DNA of 64,000 nucleotides from Coriobacteriia bacterium (GCA_009779855.1 WRBC01000009.1:1-64000); one strand, 5' to 3'; shown: positions 7,872 to 18,973, counted from the first letter of the stretch. The notes: a model not told the origin generated them from the letters alone. Numbers and translations are program-made.

Positions 7872-10800
7872 ATGATTCGTGACCTAAAGGCTTTGCACTC
7901 TCCAACGACCAAGTACTCGACTAAGTTTACGTGGCAAAAACAGGTAGTTGCCTTCTTCCTTGTTTTTCTTCTATCCTTTACTTCTGTACCCACCGAGCTT
8001 TTTAGCGGTGGGTTTTTTGTTGCCTCAGAAACTGCGGGTGTAACTGCCCCACTAACAGCTCTTCAGCAGGCTCAGGCGACTGAAACACAGGGCGAATCAG
8101 GCAACTATGAGGGCTGTGAAGCCTGCATAACTCCAACTGATGTTGAAGAAAATGAAAGCGTTGACGTCAGAAGAAGGGCAGAGTGCGAAGAAGACGAAAG
8201 ATATCATCTAGCGCCTGAGGACTTTCAGTTTTCAGATGACTCGGAATCAGAATTCGTAGACCTAGAACTTGTAGCTATAACTGAGGACTCAAATGTATTC
8301 TACAACTCTGATACAGAAGAAGAGGTAGAAGAATTTTTCGCAAGCCCCATTCGTTTTGAAAATGAAGAGGGGGAACTGGTAGAGATTGATCCTTCCCTTA
8401 AACTAAGTGAGCACACGGACTTTGTCTACGAATCAAGGGCAGGACCATCTACTAATTTCTTCCCTGAGACCATTGATGAAGAAACGCCACTTACTTTAGC
8501 CCGCGAAGACTACGAAATAGCTTTTACCTTACTTGAAGCACAAGATATCACCTTAACCCAGATTGAAAGCCAGGAACACTTAGACGCATTTGATCAGCCA
8601 GAAAATCGTCCCCTTGCAGCACTTTATGACATAGATGCAGACACTTCTTTTAGAGTCATATCTTCAGACATTGGAATCAAGTCAGAGATTATTTTAGATA
8701 CAATCCCTGAAACAAATATCTTCTCTTACGAACTTTACCTTACCAATCTTTCAGCAGAACTTTCCGAAGAAACTTCAGAAATTATCCTTTTCAGTACCAA
8801 TAGTCCAGATGTACCTGTTGCTGCTATTCCCCCAGGTGTTATGTGGGATGCATCTGAGGATAGTGCTTATTCGCATGACATTGGATATGAACTTGAGCGT
8901 ATCGAAGAGGGAAGATATGTTCTCTCCCTTATTGTGTGTAAAGAATATCTAAACGATCCTTCTCGTGTCTTTCCCATTACTGTAGATCCCACCATTACCT
9001 GGCAGGGGGTATGGGACACGGGAAGCGGCAGAGGCCTCACAACAACCTTTGTGAGAAGCGGATCTCCTTCGCATGTTTTCGCGTCACAGCACTCTTTGCC
9101 TATGGGCAATAATGCAAACGGCAGAGGAAGGTCATTCCTTACGGCAGAAGATTTTAACACAACTGTTAGGGGCAGGTCCGTTACCTCAGCCATGCTTCAC
9201 GTTAGGCAGATGAATAACTCTTCCCACACTAGAAACATCGCAGTAAGTGCCCATAGAGTACTTCCGCCCACGGGGTCACAAACCACCCATTTTTTCTCTA
9301 TGCATTGGAACAATCAGCCAGGACATGAAGCGGCTGCTACGTCTTCTTTCTCTACAGGTACTGTTAACTGGACGCACTCTTTCAATGTGACCAATTGGGC
9401 AAGAGGGGTAGCAAACGGAACATTCCCAGGCCACGGGCTCATGCTGAGGGCACAAAATGAAAACCTAACGCAAATTGCAGAATTCTACGGTGCAGCAACT
9501 GCACATGGTGACAGAAGACCGCGCCTGGTAGTTACTACGGTAAATCCCCCAACCCCACCAAGTCACGTTACTTTGTCAAATCCCGTATGGGTGCCAGGTC
9601 AAGCACAGCCCACTCTTACCTGGGGAACATCCACGGTAGCTGCTGGAACTCTCTCACGTGCGGAGTATCGTATTATACGGGCTGATATAGATCCAGTCAC
9701 GGGGGCTCACACAAATGGCACGACAGTAATCAAAGACTTTAACCAAACCCCTTTCCTAACTAATGCACAGAGCACAGCTGGCTTCAGTTTTCCTTTGACT
9801 GGTCTTGCCCACGGCTGTTATATGCTTGCGGTAAGAAATGTAGATCATACAGGGGCTGCAGGCGGACTGCGGTCACTGTATTTCAGCATCAATAGAAATG
9901 CGCCTACTATCGCTACAAGCGGTTTGACCTTTGTAGAGGAAAATACTCAAAATCCTAATGGTAGCTTTAGAAGGCCACCCATGCTTAGATCGGGAGGACT
10001 CACGATTTCTGACAACCCTTGGTGTAGTTCAAGGCGTATCAGTCTAGAGATCTTTGTAAGAAGACCAGATGGAACCGTATCTGTCCCGCGCACAATACTT
10101 ACTGACGGAAATGGTAGAGCAACTCCACCCCCGCAACACCGTCTTTGGGATAGTGACTTTATTGCAGGGCATAGTCAACCGCATACTGTAGTCTTTAGGG
10201 CAAGAAATCGAGTAGGTCATGTGTCAGAGCGTACTTTTGACTTCAATTACGACTCTAGTGTGCTACATCTGGGTCAAGCGAAGTTAACTGATACGCCTGA
10301 ATCTGGCTGGTATACGACTAATGAACTGCCTGATATTGTGTGGTCAGATCTGGTGCATGAGACCAGGCGCTATAGCGGATCTGTAACGCCACTTACCATT
10401 GAAAGACGACTTCAGGTCGCAACATCACGCGGAGCCAATAATGGACCCTTAGTAAATCCTGTTGCCTTAACTACCAATAGTCTGGACGCTTCAGGTATAA
10501 GTTCAATTCCTGATTCGTTCTTCCCCAATGGGGTACCTGACGGTGAGCACTTCTTATATGTCCAACCCATAAATGCAAATGGCAGGATAGGTGACAATGC
10601 TGTACGTGTGCCTTATCTGGTGGATACTACTGCCCCTGAACTTGCCCTTACCATTGCAGGAGTTCAGGCAGATGAAACTTTAGCAAGTAGTGCAGAACAT
10701 AATCACTATACGAAGGCTCAAAGAATAAGTGGTTCTATTAGGATAGATGCAGAGATTGCTAGGGATTATGACACAGTGCGTAACGGGGTCAGAACTAGTG

Positions 10801-13800
10801 GCTTTACCGGGGGACATTTACGTATTGAAAGCGTGGGAGAGAGGTTCTACACACGTGATATTCCTTTACTTGCGACTGCTTCGACTTCCTTAAGTCTTGA
10901 TACAAGGTCACTTGCTGCTGGCCTTGAGGACGGCACCTATCGTCTTACCTTTACGGGTCAGGACAGGGCTGGAAACATCGCTGAGCCTGCAGTGGTTTAT
11001 TTTGAAGTGCAGAATCTACTGGCAGCCCCTAGAGTAACCTGTGCTTTTGGGTCAAGTAACTTAATAGGAAATACCGATGAATTTTTACTTAGTTGGAATT
11101 TCCCAATTGAGGGCGCACTTCTGCGTGAAGGTGTCCAGTGGACAGTTCTAGGCAGCAACACAAATATCAATGTAAATGATAGAGATGCTTTAAGTGCACT
11201 TGATTGGACTTTTGTAGAGAATTCCAGTAATCAAGGATCATTTACAGCGATAGTGCCTAGGGACGCGCAAGGAGAACTGCTCGAAGGTAGATACAGGCTG
11301 CTAGTGCGTGCCTTTGGGGCAGAGGGTATTACAGGCCAGGTAACCCAGGTAGATCTTGAAGTAGTACTAACAGCACCCGCTGCTGAAATTACAGGCTTTG
11401 AAGCGGGCATTGTACGAGGAAGTGTGGCAAGTAGCCACTTGAACTTTTATGAAATCCTTGTTAAAGAGTCGGATGCCCCAGAAGATGACTTTGAAAGAAT
11501 CGTGCGAGGCACTACGGCTGGGGATAATATTTCGCTAGGGTTTGTAGATCTTGCTGGCGATTTCCCTGTAAATCAAAGCTACACCATAAGGTTAAAAACT
11601 TACGACTTACTGGGTAACTATTACTACGATGATATGGAAGTGTACAATGCGCTTTCATCTGATGATGCAGTAAGCATTTACGACATAGACTTATTACTGC
11701 CTGAAGAAGGTAAAGTGACTACTGCTGATGCCCATATTGAGACAAGAGCAGATGCGGAATACGACCTAACAGGCTTTAACTGGTTTGTAGGCGGGCAAGC
11801 CAGGGCATCTAGTGACACGTCTTCGTCGTCAATCTTCACTGATGACTTTGCTAACTATCCCTATCTTGAAGGTAGCTATCATACGATTCTTGGTACGACC
11901 TTATCTCAAGAACAGTGGAAGGACAGTGCTCCTAGTGCAACGAGTGCGCGTGCTGGAAGTGCGAGCATTCCACTTGAGGGAAGCGTGACCTCAGGTACTG
12001 AGTCAGCTGAACTCATCACGGAAAATATTACAACGGCACTGCCCTTTACTTCTTTGCACTTGCAGGGTGACATTGACGGTTACGCACATGTATCAGTAGA
12101 TGGCAGGACTTGGAAAGAGTTGACGATTGATGATGAAGGAGAGAGGTCATGGTACATATCACCCGATAGTGACCTCATCTATGCCACAAACTTTAGACTG
12201 CGCTTTATTTCTGAAGATGCGTCTGCGGATTTGAGTGGCTTAAGTGTGAATCTAGATTTTGTGTCCCCTGACATCTTCCACATCGACTTTTTAAGCGCAT
12301 CCACACCAACAGGACTTGTTGCACGTGACAGGCTGGACTACAGAACTCATTTCAACTGGATAAGCGCAGAGAACAAATCAGAAGATATCACCTATGAAGT
12401 ACGCTATGTCGCAAGCATAAGCGAAGAGGCGGCCTTGAACATTCCGTCCTCCCTTTGGAATACGGTAGCTACAGGTATTAGCGAAAGTACCTTTGCTTCT
12501 CCTAACTTTAACTACTCTGAGTCCCTTTTCTATCAAGTGGTGCCTGTGAGGAGTCAGGTTACTGACGGAAAGATTATCAGCTCAGTTGTAGGTAATCCGT
12601 CAAATATTGCGGTATCTAGAGCAGTTGATGAAAATGAACTACTAAAGCGCCTAGGTATTCAAGATTACTGGGCCTATGAACAGATAGAAGTTCCCATAGG
12701 AACTGCAAGAGTAGAGAAGTCAACAGGCAACATGGTCTACCAGCATACAGATCGTACGATAGAGTCCGATACGATGCTACAAGAAGGTCTTACGAGGACA
12801 CATAACTCACAGTCCTCTCTTACTTTCTCATTCGGAGAGGGCACCAACTTTAGCTACAATCTTGCGCTGCTTAGACAGCAGGGAATAGAAAGGTGTGAGC
12901 AAGAGGGTCGCTTAGTGCCTAGCCAGAACTATGTCTTCCAAGATGAGACAGGCACACTACGTACTTTTGTGTACAGTGAAGCTCATGACACTTATTTCAC
13001 TCGTGATTCAAAAAGAATCAGGCTTGAGAAATTTGATGAGCCTAGACAGGTGCGTGTACGGACGCAAGTAGGTACAGAAAATACCCCGCATACCTATGAA
13101 AATCTGCTTGTGAGCTATGTCATAACTTCTCACATGAAGCAAGAGTACTGGTTTAATCAGGGTGGGCAATTGGTATATGTAACTCATAGTCCAGGTCAGT
13201 TGCAGGCTGACATACCAGAAGGTCAGACCTATCGTATAGCAGACCACACACAGCCCTACCTTACCTTCGACTATTGTTCTGAAACCTCTTTGCTGCAGAC
13301 AATTACTTCAAGGGGTCTTAGGTCAATGCGTTTTGCCCATAATGAGGAGAGATTGATATCTGCCGTATGGATGCCTTGTGAATCAGTTATAAGCTATAGC
13401 TATGATGAGGGTAATAGACTGACGAAGGTAACGCAGCACGAAAATCCAGTTACTGAAGATGCCTTTATCGCAGGCACTTTGCCTACTGCACACGCCGAAG
13501 ATGTTTATCATTCATATACGTGGCAATCTCTGGGTCTTTTCGAGATATTTGACCTCTTTGGATTTGCCAGAAGCAATCAGGCCAGATACTTCAAGGTAGG
13601 TATCGAGGGTATTGCAAGGACTCACGGGGCAGAAATCCCGAAGGCCAGCTTTGGTTACGGGCGAGATTTAGATGATGAGATGTCCGTTAGAGTGCTATCA
13701 GCCACAACAACACTAGGGGACAGGACTGACTTTGATTATGCAGTGGAGAGTAGTCCTGGCAGTATGCCCTCTGTTGTTACGCAGGCTTCAAGAACGCCTT

Positions 13801-16800
13801 ACGGATTAGAGGATCCTGTTACGGCAACAAAGTCTACACTGAATTGGCTAGGACACCCAACAAGAACTGAAGTAGGCACCATCGCTGAAGTGGCGGCTGG
13901 TGAGGGTCATGTCACCAGGCAGACTTGGTGCAACCATCTGCTAGAGACCACAGCGGTAGATGCTGAATATCATGAGCTTGCAGAAGACGGAACCGTCATC
14001 ACTCACACTACGCAAAACGTTACGAGAACAGGGTATAACGACTTGTTGTTACCTACTATCACAGAGGAGTGTAGCGGCATTACCTTTGTTCAAGTTTACA
14101 ACGGTACGGGGATCAACGAAGAAGAAGTAACTGCAGAGATCGGTTATGACGAGCATGGAGAGGTTAACTACCACGCAGAGTATGAGCTTGATGAAGAAGG
14201 TCATGAGGTAAGAACTGTAGAAATAAGCCATGAGACTACAACGACACGCGAATACTTTGCTGATGGTAGCTTGCGACGCGAAGCAACTTCTTTGCAGAGG
14301 TTTGAGGATGGACAAGTTGTGGGTAGCCCTGCTCCTCAGGTCGAAACGGTCTTTGGGTACGACAAGTGGGGAAACATTGTGAGTGAAGTCAGGACTGAGT
14401 TTGGCTCCCCTAATGCCATAAGCGAAATAGCACGTGTTTTTGATTGGCGTGGAAGATTAGTAAGTGAGCAGGCGGGAATCAGGATGGCAGGTGGACTGTA
14501 CGATGTAAGGTCTACAACAAATAGTTATGATAGGGCTGGGAGACTTACCAGCTCTGTCATGGTAGAGCCCTGTGGTACAGAATCACGAACTTCAACCATC
14601 TTTAATAGAGACGGTACGGTGGCAAGTTCTACTGACGAGTGGGGTATCACGACATCGTTTGTATATGACATAGTAGGCAGGGTCGTTTCACAAACCATAT
14701 CTACCCCCACAATGAACAGCAACGTAATAGAGGATAAGGTGACCCTCACAGAACATGGCTTTGAGACCGTAGAAATAAAAACGCCCGAGGGCATAAGAGC
14801 TTACGAGAATACTCAAACGACCACCACAACAGACCCAGCAGGACTTGTCACGAAAGCGTATAGTGATGCGCTTGGCAGAACTATTCGCCTTTCAGCTTCA
14901 GGAGTAAACACTGATACGAGTTTTACTGCTTGCGGAAGAGTTTTTGCAACGATTGTGGCTCCTAATAATTATGCGCGTGAAGATGCTAGAGTTGCCTTAG
15001 GTCTTTTTGATAGAAACGGCAATCAGACACATACGATAATAAATCCTGAGCTTACTAGTGGTCACTTTAGTGTAAATAAAGAGAGTATTGTGACTTCACA
15101 GGTTCTTGACGCATCGGGGCGCGCTACAGAGAGCACTGATGCCCTAGGTAACACAACACACTTTACGCATGATATGCGCGGAGAAATAGCAACGGTCATG
15201 CATCCTGAAGCAGATTACATAGCATCTGGTGAGCGTAGCACAGAAAGACTTGTGGCTACTGTTTCTTTTACCAATGAAGAAATTGAAGCAGGCGGCATTA
15301 CTAATTTGACCATTGATGCCCTTGGGAACCTGTCACAAACTGTACAGGATCCCAACGGACGAATGCTCTCAATCACAGACTTTGGTAGAGGTAGCAGAGA
15401 TATTCAAGCCACCAACGACCCTGCTCCAGTGGTAACTACTTTTGATTATAATGAACTAGGTCAACTTGCGCGTCAGACCTACGCTAATGGCGACCATATA
15501 ATCTTTGCTTACGACGCTGCAGGAAATCAGATGCGCGCTGAACACAGGCGTGCTAATGGAACCTTAGAGCTTGCATCGGTAAACACTTTTGACAACCGTA
15601 ACAGATTACTTACTGTCACTGATTACAGTGGCGAAGTTTCAGCTCAAAATGTCATCTACCATCAGGCATTCGAATACGACATTGCGGGTAAGCGTACCTC
15701 AAGTTTTGAAGATCACATGAGGCCAGATGTGATCACAGAAGACATGAAAACTCGTTTTAGATTTGACGTAGGGGACAGAATTATAGGCATGGATTATCCG
15801 TCCTTCTCTGAGCTTGACCTAGATACAGGTAGCTTAACCATTCTTGGACAAGATTATAGTTTTGATGACTTTGGAAGGCTTGATACCATAACAGTGAGGC
15901 TAGAAATAGATGGTGAGGAAGAGTCACGTATCTTAAGAGTCTACTCCTATGATTCTTGGGGTCAAGTAGAAGTTCTAAAAGACTTTGACTTCTGGAGCGG
16001 TAGTCAAAATTATATTAAGAAATCTTACACCTATGACGGCTTCAGCAGGATAAAGAGTATTGATTATTCAAAGAGCACAAGTCCAGACACCGTCTTTGAG
16101 TCTTTCACTTACAATTTCGATAAGGCAAACAACATCATCTCAGAACACCATATTGTAAGCCTGCCAGACACTCCCTCTCACGACGAATTGCGCACTTACA
16201 CGTATAACGAAGTAGGTAGGCTTATAAGATCAGAGTCCTCTCTAGGCGGTACAAGTATCTATGGATGGGATCGTGCAGGAAACAGACGGCTTGTAAGTGA
16301 GAATGGAAAAGAAGAATGGTCAGACTTCAACGGTCTTAACCAGCTTACTCGTAAGCATGCAAGTGAAGGTGCAATTATCTATGTTTACGATGCTAACGGG
16401 AACCAAGTCCGTGAAACAGGCTCTACCTTCATTCGTGACTTTATCTATAATGCAGACAATCGTCTCACTCAAGTCAGGACAGGAACTACACAGGATAATC
16501 TAAGTATTGTAAACACAAACACCTTTAGAGGTGATGGTCAAAGAATATCAAAAGTAGAGAATGGCAAAACCATAAACTATACCTATCTAGACGGTACTGT
16601 GAAACTAACAACAGACAGCAACCATAGCCCCATAAACCTTCACCTCAAAGACCCAGGTGGTCAACTCATAGGATTTGCTCACTATAAAAACAGCGGAAAT
16701 GCCTTTAGTAGCGTAACTACTGACATCCGCAACTCAACATCTACTGTACTAGACAGTCAGAGAGGCTTCAAAACAGGCTTTAGATATGCAGATTTTGGAG

Positions 16801-17597
16801 AAACTACAAGACTTCAAGACACTGAAGAGCTCATAGAGATTGCATACACTGGTGGAGTGTGGGATGAAGTAACAGGACTCTACTACCTTAACGCCAGATT
16901 CTACAACCCGGTAGATGCCAGGTTTATGACTATGGATGTTGCCAGAAATGGTGGGGACTTAAGGGCAACCTTGAGTCTCTATGGTTACTGCGAGGGAGAC
17001 CCCATTAATAAGACAGATCCGAGTGGGTATAGGTCAGTGAGAAGACTTCCTAATATTATCTGTGTCAGGTCGTCTCAAAGAAATTCAGTAACTTCGCGCA
17101 CCCTTAGGGCTCTTTCTGTTCGCAGAGGTTCGGGTGCATCCTCATCTTTTCTGGGCTCAGCTATTGAAGCAGGAGCATTAGGTATACCAGGAATAGGAGG
17201 TCTAGTTGCTGTGGGTTTTGTCGGTGCGGTTATATGGGACAATGTGTGGATTGCATATGGAAATCAGATCAATTTGACCCTAAGAGCAACCAGAAATAGA
17301 GATCGAAGCGTAACTATGGAGGTAAGGGCTAGGCGTGTTCCGAATAGACCACTTCGGCGACCAGTTTTTGTAGCGTACGGTCATCTTCGTGCTTCTTTTA
17401 CCCCTCAATATTCACTATCGAATAACAGCCGCTTCCTCAATGCTCGTGCTAGACAGAGTCGAAAAGTTCCTAGAGATGGATTTGTTCAGCGATGGACAAT
17501 TAGAACTCCAAGCACGGCAAGAGTGAGGTATGTATTTCATTACGGAGGAAACCATCAAAGCAGCCACGCAACCCTTACGGCGAGAGCTCCAAGATAA
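7872..17597 (+). CDS. giant RHS/YD-repeat polymorphic toxin
   Basis: This protein has 3241 residues. A hydrophobic export segment lies at about 25-50. An acidic low-complexity region follows, then a DNRLRE-type beta-sandwich region (about 376-556: SVTSAMLHVRQMN to PRLVVTT) and several Ig/fibronectin-like segments. YD/RHS repeats run from about 1835 to 2990 (for example FDYNELGQLARQTYANGD, YDAAGNQMR). The RHS-associated core is GLYYLNARFYNPVDARFMTMD, ending with NKTDPSGY near 3050. The final roughly 190 residues are unlike the rest: they contain a hydrophobic Gly/Ala/Val stretch and an Arg-rich segment, as expected for a variable toxin tip released from the RHS shell. The tip family is not recognised. 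A small membrane-protein gene starts three bases after the stop and is the natural immunity candidate. Target cells and export route are unknown. Confidence 0.9.
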   Translation: MIRDLKALHSPTTKYSTKFTWQKQVVAFFLVFLLSFTSVPTELFSGGFFVASETAGVTAPLTALQQAQATETQGESGNYEGCEACITPTDVEENESVDVRRRAECEEDERYHLAPEDFQFSDDSESEFVDLELVAITEDSNVFYNSDTEEEVEEFFASPIRFENEEGELVEIDPSLKLSEHTDFVYESRAGPSTNFFPETIDEETPLTLAREDYEIAFTLLEAQDITLTQIESQEHLDAFDQPENRPLAALYDIDADTSFRVISSDIGIKSEIILDTIPETNIFSYELYLTNLSAELSEETSEIILFSTNSPDVPVAAIPPGVMWDASEDSAYSHDIGYELERIEEGRYVLSLIVCKEYLNDPSRVFPITVDPTITWQGVWDTGSGRGLTTTFVRSGSPSHVFASQHSLPMGNNANGRGRSFLTAEDFNTTVRGRSVTSAMLHVRQMNNSSHTRNIAVSAHRVLPPTGSQTTHFFSMHWNNQPGHEAAATSSFSTGTVNWTHSFNVTNWARGVANGTFPGHGLMLRAQNENLTQIAEFYGAATAHGDRRPRLVVTTVNPPTPPSHVTLSNPVWVPGQAQPTLTWGTSTVAAGTLSRAEYRIIRADIDPVTGAHTNGTTVIKDFNQTPFLTNAQSTAGFSFPLTGLAHGCYMLAVRNVDHTGAAGGLRSLYFSINRNAPTIATSGLTFVEENTQNPNGSFRRPPMLRSGGLTISDNPWCSSRRISLEIFVRRPDGTVSVPRTILTDGNGRATPPPQHRLWDSDFIAGHSQPHTVVFRARNRVGHVSERTFDFNYDSSVLHLGQAKLTDTPESGWYTTNELPDIVWSDLVHETRRYSGSVTPLTIERRLQVATSRGANNGPLVNPVALTTNSLDASGISSIPDSFFPNGVPDGEHFLYVQPINANGRIGDNAVRVPYLVDTTAPELALTIAGVQADETLASSAEHNHYTKAQRISGSIRIDAEIARDYDTVRNGVRTSGFTGGHLRIESVGERFYTRDIPLLATASTSLSLDTRSLAAGLEDGTYRLTFTGQDRAGNIAEPAVVYFEVQNLLAAPRVTCAFGSSNLIGNTDEFLLSWNFPIEGALLREGVQWTVLGSNTNINVNDRDALSALDWTFVENSSNQGSFTAIVPRDAQGELLEGRYRLLVRAFGAEGITGQVTQVDLEVVLTAPAAEITGFEAGIVRGSVASSHLNFYEILVKESDAPEDDFERIVRGTTAGDNISLGFVDLAGDFPVNQSYTIRLKTYDLLGNYYYDDMEVYNALSSDDAVSIYDIDLLLPEEGKVTTADAHIETRADAEYDLTGFNWFVGGQARASSDTSSSSIFTDDFANYPYLEGSYHTILGTTLSQEQWKDSAPSATSARAGSASIPLEGSVTSGTESAELITENITTALPFTSLHLQGDIDGYAHVSVDGRTWKELTIDDEGERSWYISPDSDLIYATNFRLRFISEDASADLSGLSVNLDFVSPDIFHIDFLSASTPTGLVARDRLDYRTHFNWISAENKSEDITYEVRYVASISEEAALNIPSSLWNTVATGISESTFASPNFNYSESLFYQVVPVRSQVTDGKIISSVVGNPSNIAVSRAVDENELLKRLGIQDYWAYEQIEVPIGTARVEKSTGNMVYQHTDRTIESDTMLQEGLTRTHNSQSSLTFSFGEGTNFSYNLALLRQQGIERCEQEGRLVPSQNYVFQDETGTLRTFVYSEAHDTYFTRDSKRIRLEKFDEPRQVRVRTQVGTENTPHTYENLLVSYVITSHMKQEYWFNQGGQLVYVTHSPGQLQADIPEGQTYRIADHTQPYLTFDYCSETSLLQTITSRGLRSMRFAHNEERLISAVWMPCESVISYSYDEGNRLTKVTQHENPVTEDAFIAGTLPTAHAEDVYHSYTWQSLGLFEIFDLFGFARSNQARYFKVGIEGIARTHGAEIPKASFGYGRDLDDEMSVRVLSATTTLGDRTDFDYAVESSPGSMPSVVTQASRTPYGLEDPVTATKSTLNWLGHPTRTEVGTIAEVAAGEGHVTRQTWCNHLLETTAVDAEYHELAEDGTVITHTTQNVTRTGYNDLLLPTITEECSGITFVQVYNGTGINEEEVTAEIGYDEHGEVNYHAEYELDEEGHEVRTVEISHETTTTREYFADGSLRREATSLQRFEDGQVVGSPAPQVETVFGYDKWGNIVSEVRTEFGSPNAISEIARVFDWRGRLVSEQAGIRMAGGLYDVRSTTNSYDRAGRLTSSVMVEPCGTESRTSTIFNRDGTVASSTDEWGITTSFVYDIVGRVVSQTISTPTMNSNVIEDKVTLTEHGFETVEIKTPEGIRAYENTQTTTTTDPAGLVTKAYSDALGRTIRLSASGVNTDTSFTACGRVFATIVAPNNYAREDARVALGLFDRNGNQTHTIINPELTSGHFSVNKESIVTSQVLDASGRATESTDALGNTTHFTHDMRGEIATVMHPEADYIASGERSTERLVATVSFTNEEIEAGGITNLTIDALGNLSQTVQDPNGRMLSITDFGRGSRDIQATNDPAPVVTTFDYNELGQLARQTYANGDHIIFAYDAAGNQMRAEHRRANGTLELASVNTFDNRNRLLTVTDYSGEVSAQNVIYHQAFEYDIAGKRTSSFEDHMRPDVITEDMKTRFRFDVGDRIIGMDYPSFSELDLDTGSLTILGQDYSFDDFGRLDTITVRLEIDGEEESRILRVYSYDSWGQVEVLKDFDFWSGSQNYIKKSYTYDGFSRIKSIDYSKSTSPDTVFESFTYNFDKANNIISEHHIVSLPDTPSHDELRTYTYNEVGRLIRSESSLGGTSIYGWDRAGNRRLVSENGKEEWSDFNGLNQLTRKHASEGAIIYVYDANGNQVRETGSTFIRDFIYNADNRLTQVRTGTTQDNLSIVNTNTFRGDGQRISKVENGKTINYTYLDGTVKLTTDSNHSPINLHLKDPGGQLIGFAHYKNSGNAFSSVTTDIRNSTSTVLDSQRGFKTGFRYADFGETTRLQDTEELIEIAYTGGVWDEVTGLYYLNARFYNPVDARFMTMDVARNGGDLRATLSLYGYCEGDPINKTDPSGYRSVRRLPNIICVRSSQRNSVTSRTLRALSVRRGSGASSSFLGSAIEAGALGIPGIGGLVAVGFVGAVIWDNVWIAYGNQINLTLRATRNRDRSVTMEVRARRVPNRPLRRPVFVAYGHLRASFTPQYSLSNNSRFLNARARQSRKVPRDGFVQRWTIRTPSTARVRYVFHYGGNHQSSHATLTARAPR
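7989..8018 (+). terminator. terminator-like hairpin inside the RHS coding sequence
   Basis: CCCACCG at 7989-7995 pairs with CGGTGGG at 8006-8012 across a ten-base loop, directly followed by six T. It lies about 120 bases after the RHS start codon. It has the shape of an intrinsic terminator, but no function is demonstrated. Confidence 0.55.
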
Positions 17598-17600
17598 ATT

Positions 17601-18584
17601 ATGCTTAAGAAAAACACAGCCAGGCATTTGAGCATTTTGGTAGCTGTAATTGCGTTATCTCCCTTAGTGATTATGAGCTTGGTTTTTGCTGGAAATGTAA
17701 TAATTGATAATCTTGCAGTCTATCGAATGGAGGCACTTCCACGAAAAGAGCAGTCTAGTGAGTTGCTTACTGAGAGTGTGCAAGAAATGCAGTTTTTTAG
17801 GGTACGTGGACTAGAAAGTTCAGTTGATTGGATTACTGAGCTTGATGGGCAGCTCGTAATGACAGGTTTTGTGATTGACACAGGATACACGGTGGTAAAT
17901 GCTGACGATGATGAGCATACCTTACTTTTGCTGTTTGTTCCAGAAACCGTGTCTGAACTAACCATTTACCATGTGTTGCCTCTCATCGAGACGCCTGATA
18001 CAGTTATTTCTTCCGAGAATTTACCAGAGCAAGTTCTCGATGAAGGGCTATCTGGAACTAATGTAAGCACAGATGATCTATCAGGAAGAGACCATTACGA
18101 GGGTCATCGTCCAGCTCAGGTTGGGCTTGGGATTCACGATGGTTGGCTACATGCAAACCATATTACTGGACAAGTCAATCCAATTCTTTACGGAAGCCCT
18201 TTTTCCTGGGTTGTTTCAGAGCTTAATATTTATGAAATTTTCGCAAGTTCAATAGGACGATTTCCTGGCAAGGCAGAATGGCTGGACGTTTCAGAGAAGA
18301 AGCCATATGACTTGTCTGGGGTGAGCAATGGTGGACATATAGATGTGTATCCCTATTCATTCGACAACTCCGCGCTCCGTCTGCCAGAAGGATATATTGC
18401 TGCTATGCAGATACTTGTTCCAGACAGATTGGGCTCAGCTCCAATATATCATCTTGCTAAAGTGCACTTTATGGAAGAAGCTGACGTGAGAGATTTGGGA
18501 GCGGACAGAATCTTGAATCCAGGGTGGAATGTAACAGTGCCTGTGGTTTTGTCAGGAGGTTTACTGGTGTACTCGAGGCAATAG
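17601..18584 (+). CDS. membrane-anchored protein, candidate immunity partner of the RHS toxin
   Basis: This is a 327-residue protein with one N-terminal membrane segment (about residues 9-35, SILVAVIALSPLVIMSLVF) and a large, mostly beta-rich, acidic soluble part. I do not recognise a family. It begins three bases after the RHS stop codon and must be co-transcribed, with no independent ribosome site visible, so translation may be coupled. In RHS loci the gene immediately after the toxin normally encodes immunity, and a membrane-tethered external domain would fit protection at the cell surface. The acidic character could complement the Arg-rich toxin tip. The assignment rests on position only. 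Confidence 0.6.
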   Translation: MLKKNTARHLSILVAVIALSPLVIMSLVFAGNVIIDNLAVYRMEALPRKEQSSELLTESVQEMQFFRVRGLESSVDWITELDGQLVMTGFVIDTGYTVVNADDDEHTLLLLFVPETVSELTIYHVLPLIETPDTVISSENLPEQVLDEGLSGTNVSTDDLSGRDHYEGHRPAQVGLGIHDGWLHANHITGQVNPILYGSPFSWVVSELNIYEIFASSIGRFPGKAEWLDVSEKKPYDLSGVSNGGHIDVYPYSFDNSALRLPEGYIAAMQILVPDRLGSAPIYHLAKVHFMEEADVRDLGADRILNPGWNVTVPVVLSGGLLVYSRQ

Positions 18585-18669
18585 ATTCCTTGCCTGGGGC
18601 AAGCAGAACGATTTGAGCCTCAGAATTTTATGATGTAAAGCGCCGCGAAAGGACGAGGATATGCTATGA

Positions 18670-18810
18670 GCAAAAGAACCGAGAGCATGGTTATCTGATC
18701 TAGGTGTCATCACTACCTATATTGAACCAAGTTCACCTTGGGAAAATGGATACATTGAGTCATTTAGCGCAAGAATGTGCGATGAGCATTTAGATGGTGA
18801 ACTATTCTAA
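18670..18810 (+). pseudogene. relic of an IS3-family transposase (integrase C-terminus)
   Basis: The frame 18670-18810 reads RAWLSDLGVITTYIEPSSPW, ENGYIESFSARMCDE and HLDGELF, then a stop. This is the well-conserved end of the DDE integrase of IS3-group elements (typical YIEPGSPWENGYIESFNG), including the catalytic Glu of ENGYIE. There is no start, no upstream catalytic Asp region, and the reading ends before the usual C-terminus. No terminal inverted repeats are recognisable. It marks a past insertion in the block behind the RHS gene. Confidence 0.85.
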
Positions 18811-18973
18811 TGGAGTTAGATCACTTGCGGGAAAAACCTCCAGTTCCACAGAGTTACTGTTATCTATTGAGATGGGAACAAGCTTGATTCATAAAGGTAA
18901 ATGGGAAGTTAGCGAACGTATTGGAGGGAGCAACACAAAGGAGGTTGTATTGTATGGTTGGAGCTAGCTATGA

